From positions 119,968-183,967 of the forward strand of contig JAQWNF010000003.1 of the NCBI GenBank assembly GCA_029246415.1: a stretch of 64,000 nt of DNA, in the 5' to 3' direction. Position 1 is the stretch's first letter. Each line of letters begins with the position of its first letter. A program made the position numbers and the translations under genes. The notes under the pieces are model-generated. The model saw only the letters and a list, made by a program, of their open reading frames with translations, did no database searches and was not told the DNA's origin. This stretch comes from Glaciecola sp. GTDB lineage: Bacteria; Pseudomonadota; Gammaproteobacteria; Enterobacterales; Alteromonadaceae. Below are positions 37,219 through 48,352 of the stretch, piece after piece.

Positions 37219-38025
37219 CTAATTTACGTTAGTACTTTCAAAAATCTTATCCGCAGAAGCTGCCACAAACCCTTGGTATAGTTCGCCGTCGGCCATTGCA
37301 TAACGTTGCGCAAATTCATAAAAACAACTTGGGATTGCCACCGTCGCATCACTAAATACAACAGGCATACTATCTGCCATGGTTGAGGATTGGGCTAAAC
37401 ACACATCTGCGCTGCCTTTGATCTCTCCACCTGATGTATTTAGCACAAAGCCATTTTCTTTGAGTAACGCATTTACATCAGTTAATTCATGAATTGAATG
37501 TAAATGATTAATGCTCACCGTAAAATGATTCGCTCTAAAGCCCCACGCGGCTAACCATGCTGCATATTCAGATTCGCTAAGCAAAGTACGGTAATCGTCT
37601 TCACTGACTTGCCAGTGTGTCCCTGAATACAAGAAGTCATCAGCTGCTACGACTGTCATATCCATCTGTGCTAGCATTATTTGGATAATTGCTTGGGCAG
37701 CAGTGGACAATTCATCCACGCGTAACTCGCTGATAAACACTTTAGGTTGCGTCGGATCAGGGTGCTGAAAATGCCATGCATTGAGTTTTTTACTGTTAAA
37801 GTCGTACTCGCCACTTTGCACATAACCTAATTGCGTAAAATGAACGGCCAAGTCTGCTACGGCTAAACCCGGCAACTTAAATGTCCTTAACGCAATGTGG
37901 TCATTGATAATTTCATTACTGTTGTCGTGCTGTTGCAATAACGCATGAATACGAGCAGCTGATGGCGTAATGGCAACATAATCAGCCCATAAACCTGCAA
38001 ATAAATCATTAATACTGTTGTGCAT
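37219..38025 (-). CDS. DUF1338 family protein (2-oxoadipate dioxygenase-like fold) in the AST operon
   Basis: A 268-residue protein with NDHIALRTFKLPG, in which His43 and Arg47 match the metal/substrate pair of the DUF1338 (HglS-type) family. Characterised HglS converts 2-oxoadipate to 2-hydroxyglutarate in lysine breakdown but is much longer, so this shorter branch may act on another 2-oxo acid. It follows astD by 27 bp and is probably co-transcribed with argD-astA-astD. A role in arginine or ornithine catabolism is therefore suggested by position only. Confidence 0.85.
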   Translation of the reverse strand: MHNSINDLFAGLWADYVAITPSAARIHALLQQHDNSNEIINDHIALRTFKLPGLAVADLAVHFTQLGYVQSGEYDFNSKKLNAWHFQHPDPTQPKVFISELRVDELSTAAQAIIQIMLAQMDMTVVAADDFLYSGTHWQVSEDDYRTLLSESEYAAWLAAWGFRANHFTVSINHLHSIHELTDVNALLKENGFVLNTSGGEIKGSADVCLAQSSTMADSMPVVFSDATVAIPSCFYEFAQRYAMADGELYQGFVAASADKIFESTNVN

Positions 38026-38052
38026 AACTTTATTCCTTGTAATGATTTGTCG

Positions 38053-39519
38053 TTAAAAGTGCAAACCGGGATTTAATGTTCCTGGTAATGTGGTAGCTTC
38101 TAATTCAACAGACGCAACTGGGTAAGCGCAATAATCCGCGGCATAAAATGCACTGGCACGGTGATTACCGCTTTCACCAATCCCACCAAACGGTGCAGTT
38201 CCGCTAGCGCCAGTAATAGGGCGGTTCCAATTAACGATACCGGCACGGATCTGTTGAAAAAACTGTTCATATAAGTGTGCATCATCCGCAATCAGACCTG
38301 CTGATAAACCAAATTTAGTATTGTTTGCTTCGGCAATTGCGTCACCGAATGTATCGTAGCGAATCACTTTTAAGAGTGGACCAAAATGTTCTTCATCAGG
38401 CAATACATCAAGTATATTCGTCACATCAATTATCCCAGGGGTAACAAAACCAGTTAGATTATCGGTATGGGTTAACTCGACTAATGGTTGTGCGCCTAAT
38501 TGAATCAATGTTGCTTGCGCTTGGGCCATCATAGATGCTGCTTTCGCTGAAATCATTGCGCCCATAAAGGGCTGGTTATCTGCATCGTAGTGACCGACGT
38601 CTATGCGTGTTGTCACTGCAATTAAACGCGCTAGGATCGCATCACCTTGAGCAGTATTTGGAATAAACAGACGACGCGCACAGGTACAGCGTTGACCCGA
38701 TGTGATAAATGCGGATTGCACAATATCATGCACCGCCGCATCGATATCATTGACTTGAGCGACGATTAAGGGATTATTACCACCCATTTCTAGCGCGAGA
38801 ATTTTACCTGGATGTCCGGAAAATTGTTCGTGTAGTAATTTACCTGTGTTGGACGAACCAGTGAAAAATAGTCCATCAATTAGATCATGCGCAGCAAGTG
38901 CTTTACCTGTAGTAATGTCACCTTGCAGTAAATTTAACACACCTTTTGGCAAACCAGCAGCATCCCATAATTTCACCATGGTTTGTGCGACCATAGGGGT
39001 TAAGTCCGATGGTTTGAACACAATGGTGTTACCAGCAATCAGGGCAGGGACGATATGACCGTTAGGTAAATGACCCGGGAAATTATACGGTCCAAATACA
39101 GCAACAACACCGTGAGGTTTATGTCGGATAAAGGCTTTGCCTAATGGCATTGGATTTTCCGTCACGCCAGTACGCGTTTGATAGGACTTAATCGATAGTG
39201 CGATCTTACCCACCATTGCTGCGGCTTCAGTTTTACTCTCCCACATTGGTTTGCCAGTTTCTTGGGCAATTGCGAGTGCTAACTCGTCTTGGTTATCTTT
39301 GAGTTGTTGTTCATAAGCGTGGATATAGACCAAACGCTCGGTTACGCTTAACGCGCCCCAATGCGTAAAGGCATGGCGAGCCGCGCTAATAGCGCTATCA
39401 ACTTGAGTCGGAGATGCGGCTTGACCGCTCCAAATTGTCGTATTTTTAGCAGGGTCAATCGAATGTAACTGAGCGCCTTCACCGGCGAGCCATTGACCAT
39501 CAATATAATGGGTGTGCAT
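38053..39519 (-). CDS. astD: N-succinylglutamate 5-semialdehyde dehydrogenase AstD
   Basis: An aldehyde dehydrogenase of 488 residues that oxidises succinylglutamate semialdehyde with NAD+ in the arginine succinyltransferase pathway. It starts [15 protein letters not shown]. The nucleotide-binding [14 protein letters not shown], the general-base Glu in [13 protein letters not shown] and the catalytic Cys in [14 protein letters not shown] are all present. The neighbours argD and astA supply earlier pathway steps, so AstD is much more likely than a generic aldehyde dehydrogenase. Confidence 0.95.
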   Translation of the reverse strand: MHTHYIDGQWLAGEGAQLHSIDPAKNTTIWSGQAASPTQVDSAISAARHAFTHWGALSVTERLVYIHAYEQQLKDNQDELALAIAQETGKPMWESKTEAAAMVGKIALSIKSYQTRTGVTENPMPLGKAFIRHKPHGVVAVFGPYNFPGHLPNGHIVPALIAGNTIVFKPSDLTPMVAQTMVKLWDAAGLPKGVLNLLQGDITTGKALAAHDLIDGLFFTGSSNTGKLLHEQFSGHPGKILALEMGGNNPLIVAQVNDIDAAVHDIVQSAFITSGQRCTCARRLFIPNTAQGDAILARLIAVTTRIDVGHYDADNQPFMGAMISAKAASMMAQAQATLIQLGAQPLVELTHTDNLTGFVTPGIIDVTNILDVLPDEEHFGPLLKVIRYDTFGDAIAEANNTKFGLSAGLIADDAHLYEQFFQQIRAGIVNWNRPITGASGTAPFGGIGESGNHRASAFYAADYCAYPVASVELEATTLPGTLNPGLHF

Positions 39520-39557
39520 AATAAAATCCTGTCGTGTTGTAGTGCCAGTCAGCTGGC

Positions 39558-40574
39558 TTATTTTAAAGGTGCAATTCTGATCATGTCGCTGTTATTTACT
39601 TGCAATGCTTTAGCAGTTTCGCGTGAAATTAAGATATGATCTTCGGTAATTTCAACCGGTTGGAGCACTGCACGAAAATCAGCAACCCGAGTATTGATAA
39701 TAATGTGCAGAGGGGCTTGTGGGTTAATAGTTGCGATTAATGCCGGCTTGCGTTGCGATTCTCGCACTGTTTTTAAGGAATCAACATCTGCTTCAATTGT
39801 TGGGCCAGCATCAAAGATATCTACATAGCCACGGCATTTAAAGCCTTCTTTTTCGAGCAAGGCAAGTGCAGGTTTGGTCTTGTCATGGACTTTGCCAATA
39901 GCAGTTTGAGCGGCTTGCGATAACAGATTGACATAAATCGGATACTTAGGCATTAGCTCTGCAATAAACACTTTGTTGCCGATGCCGGTCAGGTAATCAG
40001 CAGTTGGGAAATCCATTGAGAAAAAGTGTTTCTCGAGCCATTCCCAAAATGGCGAGCGCCCGTTTTCATCGCTCACACCGCGCATCTCTGCAATAACGCG
40101 TTCGGTAAAGCGGTGCTGATGCTCAGCCATAAACAAAAAACGCACTTTGGATAAAAAGCGGCCCATGTTTGGTTGGCGCGCTTGTTCTCGCAAAAACAAC
40201 GTACAGATTTCACTGATCCCAGAGTAATCGTTACATACCGTTAAAATTTCAACCGTGTTGTGAATGTTTAGCTCGCGTGACGCATGCACGACTTTGCCTA
40301 AATGGTAATGGTAAAACGCATCTTCGACACCGACGCAGGCTTCAATACCACAGGTGCCTACGACTTCTTCTGACGCACTATCTTGCATCACAAACAAGTA
40401 GCTCTCATTACTTGGGCTGACCACTTCTTTAGTAAAAGATGCTTCAGAGCGAGTAATTTTTTTGGCTAATAAGTTGTCATTGACAGGTAATGAGGTAAAC
40501 CCCACACCTGATTCTTCGGCTATTTCATACAGCGCCTTAAAATCAGATGTGCGTATTGGTCTGATAATATTCAT
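39558..40574 (-). CDS. astA: Arginine N-succinyltransferase AstA
   Basis: The first enzyme of the AST pathway, transferring succinyl from succinyl-CoA to arginine. It starts [20 protein letters not shown] with [10 protein letters not shown], typical of Ast[20 protein letters not shown] and [20 protein letters not shown], further on, are also family blocks. 338 residues as expected. Its start is 13 bp after the argD stop and 38 bp before astD on the same strand. Confidence 0.96.
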   Translation of the reverse strand: MNIIRPIRTSDFKALYEIAEESGVGFTSLPVNDNLLAKKITRSEASFTKEVVSPSNESYLFVMQDSASEEVVGTCGIEACVGVEDAFYHYHLGKVVHASRELNIHNTVEILTVCNDYSGISEICTLFLREQARQPNMGRFLSKVRFLFMAEHQHRFTERVIAEMRGVSDENGRSPFWEWLEKHFFSMDFPTADYLTGIGNKVFIAELMPKYPIYVNLLSQAAQTAIGKVHDKTKPALALLEKEGFKCRGYVDIFDAGPTIEADVDSLKTVRESQRKPALIATINPQAPLHIIINTRVADFRAVLQPVEITEDHILISRETAKALQVNNSDMIRIAPLK

Positions 40575-40587
40575 ATCAAATCAACAA

Positions 40588-42009
<1,422 letters not shown>

Positions 42010-42011
42010 CT

Positions 42012-42046
42012 AGGAGTTTTCGACTATTTATGTTAAAAAAACTCCT
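42012..42046. repeat. 9-bp inverted repeat downstream of the HDOD gene
   Basis: AGGAGTTTT (42012-42020) and AAAACTCCT (42038-42046) flank a 17-nt loop immediately beyond the HDOD gene stop. It may form a 3' hairpin for the trpS-pabA-HDOD transcript. The loop is long and no U-run follows. Confidence 0.35.
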
Positions 42047-42052
42047 CTATGA

Positions 42053-43186
42053 TCAACTCAAATCAACAAATTGCAGTTGTTTTATCGCCAGTTTGTTTAA
42101 TCCAGTCAGTTGTTTACCAGAAAACGGTAGTTGTAATAACTGGGCTTTAGCTGTATCGGCTGATATTAAATGTTGTTTTAGGAGCATTCTGATTTGCACA
42201 TAACGCTCACATGATTTAATTAATTGAGGGGCATGTTGGGTATAATCGGCCTGTGCTAGTTGGTTAAATAACGTGTGGATAGGTAAGTAGTTGAATGTCA
42301 TTTCTTTTATGATCGCATGGCTAACTTGCGAGGCATGTAGAGCAACGAGTTCAGCTAAGGCTGCTGGCTCAGGAGTGACATCGCGTAAGCTTTCAAACTC
42401 ATCTTTCATTAGCGCTTTTTCAGCGCTTTGCATTTGTTCTTTGTGCAAAATATCAAATTGCTTAAAGAAAATTCGGGTAACGGTATTTTTACCGACATAA
42501 TTAAACATGCCAGCCATAAACATAAAGGCTGGGTTGAGTTTATAGTCAGGGGCTAAAAATTTAGCACAATTAGCGGTGCCAACAGATAGCTCCCAAATGC
42601 GGTGTTTGATCTCTGGATAGGGATCTGTAATTTGCGGCAAGGTGCGTTTAAAGATTAATGCGGGTAGCAACATTTGTAAGTTCTCAAAGCCGATAAAGTT
42701 TATGGCAGTTTTGAGTGTGTCGACTTTAATTGGGTTATTGTTTTTATCTGTTTTATGAAATGGTTTGGCATTCACAATTTTGATGATTTGATCAAAGAAC
42801 CATGGGATTTCCATCGCTAAGGGTTCAAACAGGCTATTGGAACACGCAGGCTTTGCAAGCATATCCATACATGGACCTGCGAAGTCATCGATATTGGCAA
42901 TATGAATTAATTGGTTTGGATTATCGGTGATTTGTTGCGTGACGATTTGTTTAAGCAAATGATGAAACTTGGCACTTCTCGCCTGGACTACTTGGGCATG
43001 CTGAGTATTATGTTGTTCACGTAGTTGATGAGCTTGTTTATCTACATCCAAAAAAAAATCTTTTTTGGTTGCTGTAGATTCATTACCAAACTCTGGATGC
43101 TGTGCCTTAAAAAAAGGCGATACAGTACGAGCATGATCTAGCGAAGCGACAAATTGTTCAAACAATGCTTGTTGTGGGATGGGCAC
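42053..43186 (-). CDS. HDOD-domain signalling protein
   Basis: A 377-residue soluble protein beginning with GTG at 43186 (MPIPQQALFEQFVASLD), with GGTG upstream. About residues 100-310 resemble the HDOD fold: TLKTAINFIGFENLQMLLPA, then IWELSVGTANCAKFLA, FMAGMFNYVGKNTV and ELVALHASQVSHAII. HDOD proteins are inactive relatives of HD phosphohydrolases found in signalling and motility control; the specific role is unknown. It lies downstream of pabA/trpG on the same strand, 82 bp away. Confidence 0.75.
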   Translation of the reverse strand: MPIPQQALFEQFVASLDHARTVSPFFKAQHPEFGNESTATKKDFFLDVDKQAHQLREQHNTQHAQVVQARSAKFHHLLKQIVTQQITDNPNQLIHIANIDDFAGPCMDMLAKPACSNSLFEPLAMEIPWFFDQIIKIVNAKPFHKTDKNNNPIKVDTLKTAINFIGFENLQMLLPALIFKRTLPQITDPYPEIKHRIWELSVGTANCAKFLAPDYKLNPAFMFMAGMFNYVGKNTVTRIFFKQFDILHKEQMQSAEKALMKDEFESLRDVTPEPAALAELVALHASQVSHAIIKEMTFNYLPIHTLFNQLAQADYTQHAPQLIKSCERYVQIRMLLKQHLISADTAKAQLLQLPFSGKQLTGLNKLAIKQLQFVDLS

Positions 43187-43268
43187 TAAGCAACACCTTT
43201 TTGATTGAAGTGATCATGAGTATAGAAGTAAACGACTATTTTGCTGAGTAACTTTCGGTAAAATTGTC

Positions 43269-43889
43269 TTAGCAGCGTAAATTGGTGCAACGTAGAAAAT
43301 TATCCAAAATATCGTGTCCATGTTCGGTCAATAACGATTCAGGATGAAATTGCACACCATAAATGTGCTGTTTTTCATCTTCTATCGCCATGATTTCTAT
43401 ATCATCCTTGCTTATTATGCAGCTGTTCGTATTACTTGTTACTGGCGCACACCACGCTGTGACGTTGAAGTTGTCACTTAAAGTCGATGGGTCGACAATT
43501 AATGAGTGGTATCTAGTAGCAGTAAAAGGATCAGCTACACATTTAAATAATCGGCCAGTGATGTGATTTACTTGAGCGGTTTTTCCATGTTTTATGGTTG
43601 TGGCATTTGTGATTGTAGCTCCAAATACTTGGGCAATAGCTTGATGGCCAAGGCATACGCCTAACATGGGGATCTTACCGGCAAAAGCAGCGATGGCTGC
43701 GAGGGTAATGCCTGACTCATTAGGCGTGCATGGGCCTGGGGAGAGCACTAAATACTCAGGATTTAATGCGCTAATTTGTTCTAAGGTAATCGCATCATTG
43801 CGCACGACACGCACATCTTGACCTAACTCGACAAAGTATCGAGCTAGGTTGTGCGTAAACGAATCATAATTATCGATTAATAACAGCAT
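43269..43889 (-). CDS. pabA: Anthranilate/aminodeoxychorismate synthase glutamine amidotransferase subunit
   Basis: A class I glutamine amidotransferase of 206 residues that feeds ammonia to a chorismate-using partner (PabB for folate or TrpE for tryptophan). It starts [19 protein letters not shown]. The catalytic Cys79 is in [17 protein letters not shown], and the His and Glu are in [14 protein letters not shown]. No trpE or pabB is adjacent, so PabA and TrpG roles cannot be separated; one enzyme often serves both. It follows trpS by 36 bp. Confidence 0.92.
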   Translation of the reverse strand: MLLLIDNYDSFTHNLARYFVELGQDVRVVRNDAITLEQISALNPEYLVLSPGPCTPNESGITLAAIAAFAGKIPMLGVCLGHQAIAQVFGATITNATTIKHGKTAQVNHITGRLFKCVADPFTATRYHSLIVDPSTLSDNFNVTAWCAPVTSNTNSCIISKDDIEIMAIEDEKQHIYGVQFHPESLLTEHGHDILDNFLRCTNLRC

Positions 43890-43925
43890 AGGTTCTCTGA
43901 AAATAAAGAGTGTGAAGCTTGAATA

Positions 43926-44930
43926 TTAACGAGCAGGAATAAACCCAACCGCTTGATACACTGCAGCTAATGTTTTAGCTGCTCGTTCAGAGGCTTTTTC
44001 GGCACCTTGACGCATCACTTGATCCAAATAAGCACGGTCGGCACGTATTTCATGAAAACGAGCTTGGATAGGTGTCAGCATATCGACTACGGCAGTCGCA
44101 ACATCGCCTTTTAAATGGCCATACATTTTATCGGTATATTGAGGAACTAAATGATCAATCGACTCGCCAGTAGTACAAGATAACAGTGATAACAGATTAG
44201 AAACGCCGGCCTTTTCAGCTACATCATAATAGATATTGGCTTGCTCGTCAGAGTCAGTCACTGCGCGTTTGATTTTTTTGGTTAATACTTTTGGATCTTC
44301 TAATAAGCCAACATAGTTATTGGGATTGTCATCAGACTTAGACATTTTTTTGGTAGGCTCTTGCAAACTCATGACCCGTGCACCCGATTTAGGAATGTGT
44401 GGGTTAGGAATGGTCAGAGTATCACCATAAGCATTATTAAAGCGAGTGGCGATATCGCGAGTTAACTCTAAATGTTGCTTTTGATCTTCACCCACTGGTA
44501 CTTCATTGGCTTGATATAATAAAATATCAGCAGCTTGTAATACTGGGTAACTGTACAAACCAACATTGATATTGGCTTCGTTTTTGGCAGACTTGTCTTT
44601 GAATTGAGTCATGCGATTAAGCTCACCCATCTGCGTATAGCAATTAAGTACCCATGCAAGTTGTGCATGCTCAGGTACATGAGATTGCATAAAAATAGTG
44701 CTTTGCTCAGGATCAATTCCACAAGCCAAATATAGTGCTAACCCATCCAGGCATGCGGCATTAAGAGCTTGCGGATCTTGGCGCACGGTAATTGCGTGTA
44801 AATCAACAATCATGTACATACAGTCATGCGTGGATTGCATTGCTACCCACTGCTTTAAAGCCCCAAAGTAATTACCTAGGGTTAATTGTCCAGAAGGCTG
44901 ACAGCCACTTAATACGATTGGTTTGCTCAT
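43926..44930 (-). CDS. trpS: Tryptophanyl-tRNA synthetase TrpS
   Basis: A class I aminoacyl-tRNA synthetase of 334 residues charging tRNA-Trp. The HIGH-like region is in [20 protein letters not shown] and the KMSKS loop in [17 protein letters not shown]. It starts 9 bp after the rpe stop, so the two are co-transcribed. The usual gph gene between rpe and trpS in related genomes is absent here. Confidence 0.97.
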   Translation of the reverse strand: MSKPIVLSGCQPSGQLTLGNYFGALKQWVAMQSTHDCMYMIVDLHAITVRQDPQALNAACLDGLALYLACGIDPEQSTIFMQSHVPEHAQLAWVLNCYTQMGELNRMTQFKDKSAKNEANINVGLYSYPVLQAADILLYQANEVPVGEDQKQHLELTRDIATRFNNAYGDTLTIPNPHIPKSGARVMSLQEPTKKMSKSDDNPNNYVGLLEDPKVLTKKIKRAVTDSDEQANIYYDVAEKAGVSNLLSLLSCTTGESIDHLVPQYTDKMYGHLKGDVATAVVDMLTPIQARFHEIRADRAYLDQVMRQGAEKASERAAKTLAAVYQAVGFIPAR

Positions 44931-44939
44931 TAGTACATC

Positions 44940-45608
44940 TTATATAGTTGATAATTTTTGACGCATCGTAGTGATGACATCAGAGTAATTAGGTTGGTTA
45001 AAAATAGCCGAGCCGGCGACGAACATATCTGCTCCAGCCGCAGCAATATCAGCAATGTTATCACAATTTATGCCACCATCGACTTCAATCCGAATATCAC
45101 GCCCAGAGGCGCTAACTAGGGCTTTGACTTGTGCTATTTTGGTCAACGTATGAGGAATAAATGATTGCCCACCGAAACCAGGATTCACTGACATAAGTAA
45201 GATGTAATCTAGCTTATGCAGCACGTGTTCGAGAACATGCAAAGGTGTGGCAGGGTTTAACACCAAACCGGCTTGACAACCGCCATCGATAATTAATTGC
45301 AAAGAGCGGTCTACATGTCCTGACGCTTCAGGGTGAAAGCTTATCATGCTTGCACCTGCTTGGACGAATTGCTCAATCATACTATCGACAGGTGACACCA
45401 TCAAATGCACATCAATTGGTGCGGTAATACCATAGTCGCGCAGCGCTTTACATATCGGCGCGCCGAAAGATAGATTCGGCACATAATGGTTATCCATCAC
45501 ATCAAAATGCACCACATCGGCGCCAGCACTGATGACGTTAGCGACATCTTCACCTAAACGCGCAAAGTCAGCAGATAAAATTGATGGGGCTATAAGGTAA
45601 GGTTGCAT
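44940..45608 (-). CDS. rpe: Ribulose-phosphate 3-epimerase Rpe
   Basis: Interconverts ribulose-5-P and xylulose-5-P in the pentose phosphate pathway. A TIM barrel of 222 residues with [16 protein letters not shown], then [35 protein letters not shown] and [11 protein letters not shown]. The start at 45608 (MQPYLIAPS) has GGAG eight bases upstream; in-frame codons to 45689 are not coding-like. It heads the rpe-trpS-pabA-HDOD gene set. Confidence 0.97.
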   Translation of the reverse strand: MQPYLIAPSILSADFARLGEDVANVISAGADVVHFDVMDNHYVPNLSFGAPICKALRDYGITAPIDVHLMVSPVDSMIEQFVQAGASMISFHPEASGHVDRSLQLIIDGGCQAGLVLNPATPLHVLEHVLHKLDYILLMSVNPGFGGQSFIPHTLTKIAQVKALVSASGRDIRIEVDGGINCDNIADIAAAGADMFVAGSAIFNQPNYSDVITTMRQKLSTI

Positions 45609-45987
45609 AGTATTCTCCATGTGTAATGAGCGTATTTTACACGGCTTTGCTACGTGTAGCACTACAGAAAATGACTTTTTTAAGTGCACTCCTTTGCACC
45701 ACCGCTCTAAAATGGTGCAATCAATTCACTGGCACACACGCATAACATTCTGCTTAGAACGCTTCCGGCTCAATATAAGTCTATTAATAACAATTACTTA
45801 CGGTTTTTTTGAAAACTTGGCACATATCATGTATTAGTGTTTAGCAAACGCAAGAGTAAATATACATACTGACTCGTCGATATGATAACAAGCTTACTAC
45901 TTGTATAAACGAATTGATATTTGGAATGCTCAATCGCTGGAATAACAATAATAAACAGCGCACATTATTTTTTATTTGGAGAAACAC
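45609..45987. other. 379-bp gene-free region between divergent rpe and the TorF porin gene
   Basis: There is no credible ORF here. It contains NtrC-like half-sites: TGCACT at 45685, TGCACC at 45695 and GGTGCA at 45714. The last two belong to an 8-bp inverted repeat, TTGCACCA-N11-TGGTGCAA (45694-45720). Further on lies a sigma-54-like element (45818-45833). The half-site spacing is wider than the canonical NtrC site. The region must hold both the rpe and porin promoters. Confidence 0.5.
45818..45833 (+). promoter_or_regulatory. Possible sigma-54 promoter of the TorF porin gene
   Basis: TGGCAC-ATATC-ATGTA resembles the glnK promoter at 15802 (TGGCAC-AATCA-TTGTA), again with GT at -12, but with one more mismatch. 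It would give a leader of about 145 nt before the porin ATG. Confidence 0.35.
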
Positions 45988-46599
45988 ATGAAACTACTTA
46001 AATTAACAGCAATCTCTGCTGCTTTATTATCTACCTCTGTAATGGCTGATTGGTCAGCAAACATTGGTGTTGTATCTGACTATCATTTCCGTGGTATTCA
46101 ACAAACTCAATCTGCATCTGCGTCTGCTGGTGTTGATTATGAAAATGGCGGTTTCTATGCTGGCGCATGGACTGCTGAAGTTGAAGATGGCCTAGAAGTT
46201 GATCTTTACGGTGGTTACGGTATCGAACTAGATAACGGTTTAGCGTTAGGTTTAGGTTATACAACTTACCAGTATACTGGTGATTTTGATTCAGCTTATA
46301 ATGAATTTAATTTCTCTGCTGGCATTGGCATGTTCAGCGTAGAATACTCTGTAGGTACTTGGGATGGCCCAGTTGGCGCAGAAGTAGATGCAGATTACGA
46401 CTTTATTGGTCTATCTTTTGAAAAAGACGGTTTTAGTGCAACTGTTGGTTCTTGGGGTAAAGACTTTGAAGGCGAGTATGCTGAATTAGGGTACGGAACT
46501 GAGGTTGGCGGATTTGATGTAGGTGTTGGCCTAGTCTTGTCTGGTAGTGATTTAGATGACAAAGAGTCATTATATTTCTCACTAGGTAAATCATTCTAA
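45988..46599 (+). CDS. TorF family putative outer-membrane porin
   Basis: A 203-residue outer-membrane beta-barrel candidate. A Sec signal (MKLLKLTAISAALLSTSVMA) is cleaved before DWSANIGVVSDYHFRGI, the N-terminal hallmark of the TIGR02001/TorF family. Alternating beta strands follow and it ends in Phe (SLYFSLGKSF), as needed for outer-membrane insertion. The start at 45988 follows TTGGAGAAACAC. From memory, genes of this family often sit beside glnK-amtB in other proteobacteria; here it is 28 kb from amtB. Confidence 0.85.
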   Translation: MKLLKLTAISAALLSTSVMADWSANIGVVSDYHFRGIQQTQSASASAGVDYENGGFYAGAWTAEVEDGLEVDLYGGYGIELDNGLALGLGYTTYQYTGDFDSAYNEFNFSAGIGMFSVEYSVGTWDGPVGAEVDADYDFIGLSFEKDGFSATVGSWGKDFEGEYAELGYGTEVGGFDVGVGLVLSGSDLDDKESLYFSLGKSF

Positions 46600-46725
46600 G
46601 CAAGTTTGTGCTTGAGCTGGCCGCCTAGTGCTAGCTTAAACATGATTGATACTAAAAAGGATTTTTGGTTAAACGTTAGCTTAATTTGCACGGATGCAGG
46701 TCGATAACGTTTTAGATGTAAAAAC

Positions 46726-46762
46726 AAAAATACAAATACATTCATGTGTGTTTGTATTTTTT
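46726..46762 (+). terminator. Intrinsic terminator downstream of the TorF porin gene
   Basis: AAAAATACAAATACA (46726-46740) pairs with TGTGTTTGTATTTTT (46747-46761) with one G-U pair and a 6-nt loop; the right arm ends in a T-run. It is AU-rich but long, 127 bp after the porin stop. Confidence 0.6.
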
Positions 46763-46824
46763 CGTTTTAGGCATATAATATGATGGATAAATTATAATTT
46801 CGCTAAGCGCGAGAGGGAATGTAT

Positions 46825-47220
46825 ATGAACGTCTCAAAAAACGTAACGTTATTTGCAACGATTGGTATAACAGCTGTCGCCGTTAATACCTTTGTTGAAT
46901 TTCGACAAACTCAAACCCAGACTCAATGCGCAGAGTTATCCAATGCAATGGTTTCACTGAGCTATGCGGCTCAAGCTAATGCCTCAAATTCTCTTTCCAG
47001 TGCAGATATTAAATTAGACACAGTCAAATTAAACACGAAAATCCGAACTGAATACAATCAATGTATTGCTCAATCTGAGCATGCCGTCAGTTGGAAAGAT
47101 TGGGTCTTTTCATGGCAGGATTCTCCTACATTCCATTACTTAGATTTGTTAGAGTTGTTATCAACAGATAAGAAAAACCATAATCGAGGTGAACACTCAA
47201 CTCCAGTTAAGTCTCACTAG
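46825..47220 (+). CDS. Hypothetical protein with N-terminal hydrophobic segment
   Basis: I do not recognise this protein. It has about 131 residues starting MNVSKNVTLFATIGITAVAV, a probable uncleaved signal or membrane anchor. A Gln/Thr-rich turn follows, then two Cys (TQTQCAEL, NQCIAQSEHA) and a polar His-rich tail. The ATG at 46825 has GAGAGGG at good spacing; another ATG two codons earlier is too close to it. The DUF2970 gene follows 14 bp later, so they probably form an operon. Confidence 0.6.
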   Translation: MNVSKNVTLFATIGITAVAVNTFVEFRQTQTQTQCAELSNAMVSLSYAAQANASNSLSSADIKLDTVKLNTKIRTEYNQCIAQSEHAVSWKDWVFSWQDSPTFHYLDLLELLSTDKKNHNRGEHSTPVKSH

Positions 47221-47234
47221 TACGGATATTAGTT

Positions 47235-47474
47235 ATGGCCCTGCCAAAGCAACCGTCTCAATCTCCGTCTATTTCGGAGTCAAAATCAACTAAACCATCT
47301 ATTTTTCAAGTTATGCGTGCGGTCAGTGCAAGCATGTTAGGTGTGCAGTCCAATAAAAATTACCAAGATGATTTTGCGACTAATAGCGTTGTGCCATATT
47401 TGGTGGTGGGCGTGATATTTGTACTTATATTGATATTAGGTCTTGTTGCATTGGTGAATGTGCTTGTGCCATAA
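47235..47474 (+). CDS. DUF2970 family small membrane protein
   Basis: A 79-residue protein: a polar Ser/Pro-rich start, then PSIFQVMRAVSASMLGVQSN, then YQDDFATNSVVPYLVVGVIF leading into one C-terminal membrane helix. This arrangement fits DUF2970, which is common near dam/rpe in related genomes. The function is unknown. It ends 41 bp from the convergent dam stop. Confidence 0.78.
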   Translation: MALPKQPSQSPSISESKSTKPSIFQVMRAVSASMLGVQSNKNYQDDFATNSVVPYLVVGVIFVLILILGLVALVNVLVP

Positions 47475-47515
47475 CCCATTATTCATAACCATCATTTATT
47501 GCCTAGCATAATACG

Positions 47516-48352
47516 CTATTTGTATAACGCTAAGACTTCTTGAACTTTGATCCGACCTTTCCCTTTTTGGCTAATATTACGCTGTACTGCAAATTTAGAT
47601 TGCTTGGAAGCATTTTTATAGAGCGCTTTAGTAAAGGGAACAAAGTGGTTAGAAATAACAGTCGCAATGCCTTGTTGTTTTGCTGCTTGCGCACAATCTA
47701 CTAAACGTTGCTGGTCTTCATCGGTAAATGCATTTCCCGCATAAGCTGTAAAATTAGACGTAGGATTGATAGGTGAATACGGTGGATCACAATATACGAC
47801 ATCACCGGTTTGTAATTGCGTAAACGCAGTGGCAAAGTCACCTTGGATGAAGGTCGCATGCTGAGCTTTATGGGCAAAATATCGAATTTCTTCAGCCGGA
47901 AAATACGGGTGTTTATAGCGGCCGAATGGCACATTGTAACCACCTTTTTGATTATAACGGCATAATCCGTTATAACCATGCCTGTTCAGATAGACAAACA
48001 ACACCGAGCGCTTAAAAGCATCTTTAGTCGCATTAAACTCAGTACGCAGTGCGTAATATTGTTCTTGGTCGTTGTATTTCGGGGTAAAGTATTTTGCGGC
48101 AGCATCAATGAATCGTTCAGGATGTGCTTTGATGATATTAAAAAGTGCAATTAAATCGTGATTCATATCGACGAGGAGGTATTCATCAAACTCTAAGTTT
48201 AAAAATACCGACCCACCACCGACAAAAGGCTCAACTAAGCGACGTTTACCTTTAGTAGGTAAAATCGATGCAATATGTGGAATGACTTTCTTTTTGCCGC
48301 CAGCCCATTTTAAAAAGGAACGGTGAAGAGGATTGTTTTTTTTGTTAGTCAT
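47516..48352 (-). CDS. dam: DNA adenine methylase Dam (GATC)
   Basis: Methylates adenine in GATC, directing mismatch repair and replication timing. 278 residues with the AdoMet site FLKWAGGK (residues 13-20), EPFVGGGSVFLNLEF, and the catalytic DPPY (189-192). The damX-dam order is the standard housekeeping context, which favours chromosomal Dam over a phage or restriction-modification enzyme. Its ATG overlaps the damX end by 8 bp. Confidence 0.96.
   Translation of the reverse strand: MTNKKNNPLHRSFLKWAGGKKKVIPHIASILPTKGKRRLVEPFVGGGSVFLNLEFDEYLLVDMNHDLIALFNIIKAHPERFIDAAAKYFTPKYNDQEQYYALRTEFNATKDAFKRSVLFVYLNRHGYNGLCRYNQKGGYNVPFGRYKHPYFPAEEIRYFAHKAQHATFIQGDFATAFTQLQTGDVVYCDPPYSPINPTSNFTAYAGNAFTDEDQQRLVDCAQAAKQQGIATVISNHFVPFTKALYKNASKQSKFAVQRNISQKGKGRIKVQEVLALYK

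Noticed and set aside
45694..45720. Inverted repeat TTGCACCA-N11-TGGTGCAA as a full NtrC site
   Set aside because: Each half matches, but 13 bp separate TGCACC and GGTGCA instead of about 5, so it cannot be called a canonical site. It is kept only as supporting half-sites.
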